Below are positions 61,247 to 64,000 of a stretch of 64,000 bases of DNA, in pieces. The notes below the pieces were generated by a model. It had not been told where the DNA came from. It did no database searches and worked only from the letters and a program-made list of their open reading frames with translations. The position numbers were made by a program, and so were the translations under genes. Each line of letters begins with the position of its first letter. Position 1 is the stretch's first letter. Source of the DNA: JASSUD01 sp031963445 (GTDB lineage: Bacteria > Pseudomonadota > Gammaproteobacteria > Burkholderiales > Burkholderiaceae); NCBI GenBank assembly GCA_031963445.1, contig JASSUH010000001.1, positions 2,294,001 through 2,358,000 of the forward strand. The letters run 5' to 3'.

Positions 61247-61870
61247 TTATCGAGAATAGAACTCAATAATCAAGCTTTCGCTAATATCGCCAGCAATCTC
61301 TTGGCGTTCTGGCACCTGTTTGAAGGTTCCTTCAAATTTCTGCTTATCAACGTTAACCCAAAGAGGGAAACCGATTTGTTCGGCGAGAATCAGCGCTTCT
61401 TTAATACGAACTTGTTGCTTACCTTTTTCAGACACGGTAACAACATCGCCTGCCTTCACTTGCATTGAAGGGATTGTCGCGCGTCGACCATTCAACAAAA
61501 TGGCGCCATGACTCACTAATTGGCGTGCTTCTGCGCGTGTCGAGGCGAAGCCCATACGATAGACAACATTGTCTAAGCGTGCTTCCAACAATTGCAATAA
61601 GGTTTCACCGGTATTGCCAGAACGACGATCTGCTTCAGCAAAGTAACGGCGGAATTGCTTTTCCAATACACCGTAGATGCGTCTTACTTTTTGTTTCTCA
61701 CGCAGCTGAACGCCATAATCTGAGAGACGGGCATTAGTTGCATTACCATGCTGACCTGGTTTGCTATCAAGCTTGCATTTATCAGCTAATGCGCGACGAG
61801 CACTTTTGAGAAAAAGATCTGTCCCTTCACGGCGAGCCAGTTTGGCGCCAGGACCAGTATAACGTGCCAC
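61247..61870 (-). CDS. rpsD: 30S ribosomal protein S4
   Basis: 207 aa: ARYTGPGAKLARREGTDLFL, with the S4 RNA-binding domain (LDNVVYRMGFASTRAEARQL VSHG). Usual length. In E. coli S4 represses the alpha operon. The gap to rpsK is 288 bases and contains a palindromic element. Confidence 0.98.
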   Translation of the reverse strand: MARYTGPGAKLARREGTDLFLKSARRALADKCKLDSKPGQHGNATNARLSDYGVQLREKQKVRRIYGVLEKQFRRYFAEADRRSGNTGETLLQLLEARLDNVVYRMGFASTRAEARQLVSHGAILLNGRRATIPSMQVKAGDVVTVSEKGKQQVRIKEALILAEQIGFPLWVNVDKQKFEGTFKQVPERQEIAGDISESLIIEFYSR

Positions 61871-61923
61871 TTTACTTCCTTTTAAATAAAAATCACACGA
61901 GCTAAGAATTCGTGCTAGTTCAG

Positions 61924-62029
61924 CTTAAGAAACTTCTGCCTAACTCCTTGGGCCGCATTATGCCTCCTGCCGTACCAGTGTACTGGCAGTAGAGGCATGC
62001 CTGGCCCTTGGGGTTAGGCAGAAGTTCCG
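61924..62029. repeat. Palindromic element, family 2b, inside the alpha operon
   Basis: Left end CTTAAGAAACTTCTGCCTAA, right end GGGTTAGGCAGAAGTTCC; interior GTGTACTGGCAGTAGAGGCA TGCCTGG matches the 4428 element. About 106 bp between rpsK and rpsD. Confidence 0.82.
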
Positions 62030-62158
62030 TAATAAAGTTGAACGGTGGGCTTATCCTATTATTGACACATTTCCAGAGCTTGCCTTAACGACTTAAAATA
62101 AAGTCACTTAAGAGCTTACTCAAAAATCACGTTTGATAATGATTAATTCTAACCGTAA

Positions 62159-62563
62159 TTAGATACGGCGGCGCTTCGGAGGACGGCAACCATTATGTGG
62201 CAGCGACGTCATATCTGTGATTAATGTGATTTTAATACCCACATTATTGAGCGCGCGCGCTGCTGATTCACGACCAGGACCAGGGCCATCAATCAGGATG
62301 TCCATGCTTTTAACGCCGAACTCTAAGGCTTTCTGGCCAGCCGCTTCAGCCGCGACCTGAGCCGCGAACGGGGTCGACTTACGCGAGCCCTTAAATCCAT
62401 GAGCGCCAGCAGAAGACCATGCAAGCGTAGCACCTAGCCGATCAGTAATAGTAATGATCGTGTTGTTAAATGATGCATGTATGCGCGCAACAGCTTCGGA
62501 GACACTCTTTTTGACTTTCTTACGCCCACGTTGCGATGCATTACTACTGGAAGTCCTAGCCAT
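62159..62563 (-). CDS. rpsK: 30S ribosomal protein S11
   Basis: 134 aa: VSEAVARIHASFNNTIITIT, GFKGSRKSTPFAAQVAAEAA, ITLITDMTSLPHNGCRPPKR RRI tail. Standard. 148 bases after rpsM. Confidence 0.98.
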   Translation of the reverse strand: MARTSSSNASQRGRKKVKKSVSEAVARIHASFNNTIITITDRLGATLAWSSAGAHGFKGSRKSTPFAAQVAAEAAGQKALEFGVKSMDILIDGPGPGRESAARALNNVGIKITLITDMTSLPHNGCRPPKRRRI

Positions 62564-62711
62564 ATACTTTCCTGTTACTACTGTTTATTTACTCAGAGCC
62601 TGTACCAAACGTTCCCAAAAGTATTCAGGTGCTTAGTAGGTGCTTATGGCATTACGCCTTTAACACACCAGATAACGCCTAATCCTGGCTCACTTTTTAG
62701 TGCAAACGTTT

Positions 62712-63077
62712 TTACTTCTTCAACGCTATGCTTGCACGGCGCTTCCCTTTACGGGTCCGAGCATTAGTTTTTGTGCGTTGTCCACGTACAGGCAAGCCGG
62801 CACGATGACGGAAGCCACGATAGCAACCAATGTCTGTTAAACGTTTGATATGGGTGACGATTAAACGGCGTAAATCACCTTCTACGACAAACTTAGAAAC
62901 ACCTTCTCTGAGTTTCTCAAACTGTTCATCGCTAAGATCTTTCGCTTTTACAGATATTTGAATATCTGCCTCGTTTAAAATCTTTTGGGCGAGTGGACGA
63001 CCAATACCAAAAATCGAGGTTAAACCGATGACGATATGCTTATGATTTGGGATATTTACCCCTGCAATACGAGCCAT
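62712..63077 (-). CDS. rpsM: 30S ribosomal protein S13
   Basis: 121 aa: MARIAGVNIPNHKHIVIGLT, then CYRGFRHRAGLPVRGQRTKT NARTRKG. Contacts tRNA and 23S rRNA at the subunit interface. Standard length. Confidence 0.98.
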   Translation of the reverse strand: MARIAGVNIPNHKHIVIGLTSIFGIGRPLAQKILNEADIQISVKAKDLSDEQFEKLREGVSKFVVEGDLRRLIVTHIKRLTDIGCYRGFRHRAGLPVRGQRTKTNARTRKGKRRASIALKK

Positions 63078-63172
63078 TGTATTTCCTAAAAAAAACGCAT
63101 AACGCTTAAGGGAATCTTGAAAAACTTCGGTGCGGGATTATACCCTTTCCTCGATAGCTTTCCAGTGCTTCC

Positions 63173-63289
63173 TTAACCTTGGCGCTGTTTGTGACGTTGA
63201 TCAGCGCTGCAAATAACGCGTACTACGCGCTTGCGCTTAACTACTTTGCATTTACGGCACATGCGCTTTACTGATGCCATTACTTTCAT
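63173..63289 (-). CDS. rpmJ: 50S ribosomal protein L36
   Basis: 38 aa, starting MKVMASVKRMCRKCKVV and ending with ICSADQRHKQRQG. The Cys/Cys/Cys/His zinc-ribbon ligands are all present. Between infA and rpsM as in Burkholderia. Confidence 0.97.
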   Translation of the reverse strand: MKVMASVKRMCRKCKVVKRKRVVRVICSADQRHKQRQG

Positions 63290-63383
63290 GGTTATTATCC
63301 CAACAAACTTTAGAAATTAGAGTATTTCTATCAATGCTTAATAAATTCTCGTGCCAAATAACGCTGATAAGGGCAATAGAGCT

Positions 63384-63602
63384 TTATTTTGCTCTAAAGA
63401 CAATCCTCGCCCGCGATAAGTCATAAGGTGTCAGTTCCACTGTCACGTTATCACCAGGCAAAATCCTAATGTAATGCATGCGCATTTTGCCAGAAATATG
63501 GGCTATTACCACATGACCGTTTTCCAATTTCACACGGAAAGTAGCGCTCGGCAAGTTCTCAATAACTTCGCCTTGCATTTGAATTACATCGTCTTTGGCC
63601 AT
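63384..63602 (-). CDS. infA: Translation initiation factor IF-1
   Basis: 72 aa OB-fold: MAKDDVIQMQGEVIENLPSA, GHVVIAHISGKMRMHYIRIL, PGDNVTVELTPYDLSRARIV. Binds the ribosomal A-site region during initiation. Standard length; between secY and rpmJ. Confidence 0.98.
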   Translation of the reverse strand: MAKDDVIQMQGEVIENLPSATFRVKLENGHVVIAHISGKMRMHYIRILPGDNVTVELTPYDLSRARIVFRAK

Positions 63603-63654
63603 ATTTCTTTTAAATAATCCACAGATAAGATCGAATCTAACTATTACGTTTCAT

Positions 63655-64000
63655 TTAACGTATAGGAAGATTGCCACCTTTGAAATTAGCTTTACGCAGT
63701 AGTGACTCATATTGTTGCGACATTAAATAGGATTGAATTTGAGCCATAAAATCCATCGTCACAACAACAATAATTAATAATGAAGTGCCGCCAAAATAAA
63801 ACGGTACGTTCCAGCGCAACACTAAAAACTCAGGCAATAAACATACAAATACGATGTAGATTGCACCAGCTAAAGTCAAACGCGTCAAAATCTTGTCAAT
63901 ATAGCGTGCCGTTTGCTCGCCTGGTCGAATACCAGGTACAAATGCCCCGCTTTTTTTAAGGTTATCGGCCGTTTCCCTGCTATTAAATACCAACGCGGTA
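63655..64000 (-). CDS. secY: Protein translocase subunit SecY (3' part)
   Basis: C-terminal 114 residues or so, running off the right edge. Visible: NLKKSGAFVPGIRPGEQTAR of the cytosolic loop before TM9, the YIDKILTRLTLAGAIYIVFV helix, PFYFGGTSLLIIVVVTMDFM (TM10) and the basic tail. Main channel subunit of SecYEG. Start lies outside the window. Confidence 0.96.
   Translation of the reverse strand, partial: TALVFNSRETADNLKKSGAFVPGIRPGEQTARYIDKILTRLTLAGAIYIVFVCLLPEFLVLRWNVPFYFGGTSLLIIVVVTMDFMAQIQSYLMSQQYESLLRKANFKGGNLPIR

Noticed and set aside
1..64000. Insertion sequence or transposase gene behind the palindromic elements
   Set aside because: No protein in the window has transposase motifs; the elements must be mobilised in trans, if at all.

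Overview
The window is a stretch of chromosome from a Burkholderia-related betaproteobacterium. The order thrS-infC-rpmI-rplT-pheS-pheT-ihfA-tRNA-Pro, the alpha operon (secY-infA-rpmJ-rpsM-rpsK-rpsD-rpoA-rplQ), tig-clpP-clpX-lon and yqgE-ruvX-pyrB-pyrC' all match Burkholderiaceae. Base composition is lower in GC than in free-living Burkholderia (judged by eye). Intergenic palindromic repeats are very dense, several genes look decayed, and there are F-box and ankyrin proteins of eukaryotic type. Together these suggest an endosymbiont of a eukaryote; fungal endosymbionts such as Mycoavidus or Glomeribacter are my best guess. The sequence alone does not fix the genus.

Layout: (1) 1-14105, cell-surface polysaccharide. 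A WbpM/CapD-like gene (cut by the window edge), a WbpL-like initiating transferase and a methyltransferase, then the ABC exporter pair wzm/wzt, two acyltransferases, two glycosyltransferases and rfbBACD for dTDP-L-rhamnose. This looks like a rhamnose-containing O-antigen made by the ABC-transporter route. (2) 14504-20429: apaH, a novel helical protein, pyrC' (catalytically dead type), pyrB, ruvX, yqgE. (3) 20792-28000: a probable ChpA/FimL-like relic, rubredoxin, groEL-groES with HrcA/CIRCE, sigma70 and sigma32 signals, small stress-type proteins and a periplasmic PCu(A)C protein. (4) 28426-36817: an amino-acid permease, then lon, clpX, clpP and tig, with palindromic elements in the gaps from lon to tig. 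(5) 37828-50798: an accessory island of unknown or host-directed proteins: a disordered protein with a membrane hairpin, a Cys/Ser repeat protein, a second amino-acid permease, an exported glutaredoxin, an F-box-like protein, a large helical protein paralogous to the one in region 2, a membrane protein with an internal duplication, and an F-box plus ankyrin-repeat protein. (6) 51066-64000: translation genes, with tRNA-Pro(GGG) and tRNA-Val(GAC).

Two layers of novelty stand out. First, at least three families of short (about 80-170 bp) palindromic elements sit between genes. They share outer words such as TTAGAACCTGTTTAGG or TTAAGGAA, exchange internal modules, are tandemly triplicated before clpP, lie inside the alpha and groESL operons, and overlap or supply the stop codons of several genes. 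No transposase is present. Second, four proteins carry an F-box-like N-terminal segment (two convincing, two speculative). Two of these also share a motif ending in TIPT that I do not recognise from any named family. Together they suggest a set of effectors aimed at host ubiquitin or protein-interaction machinery.
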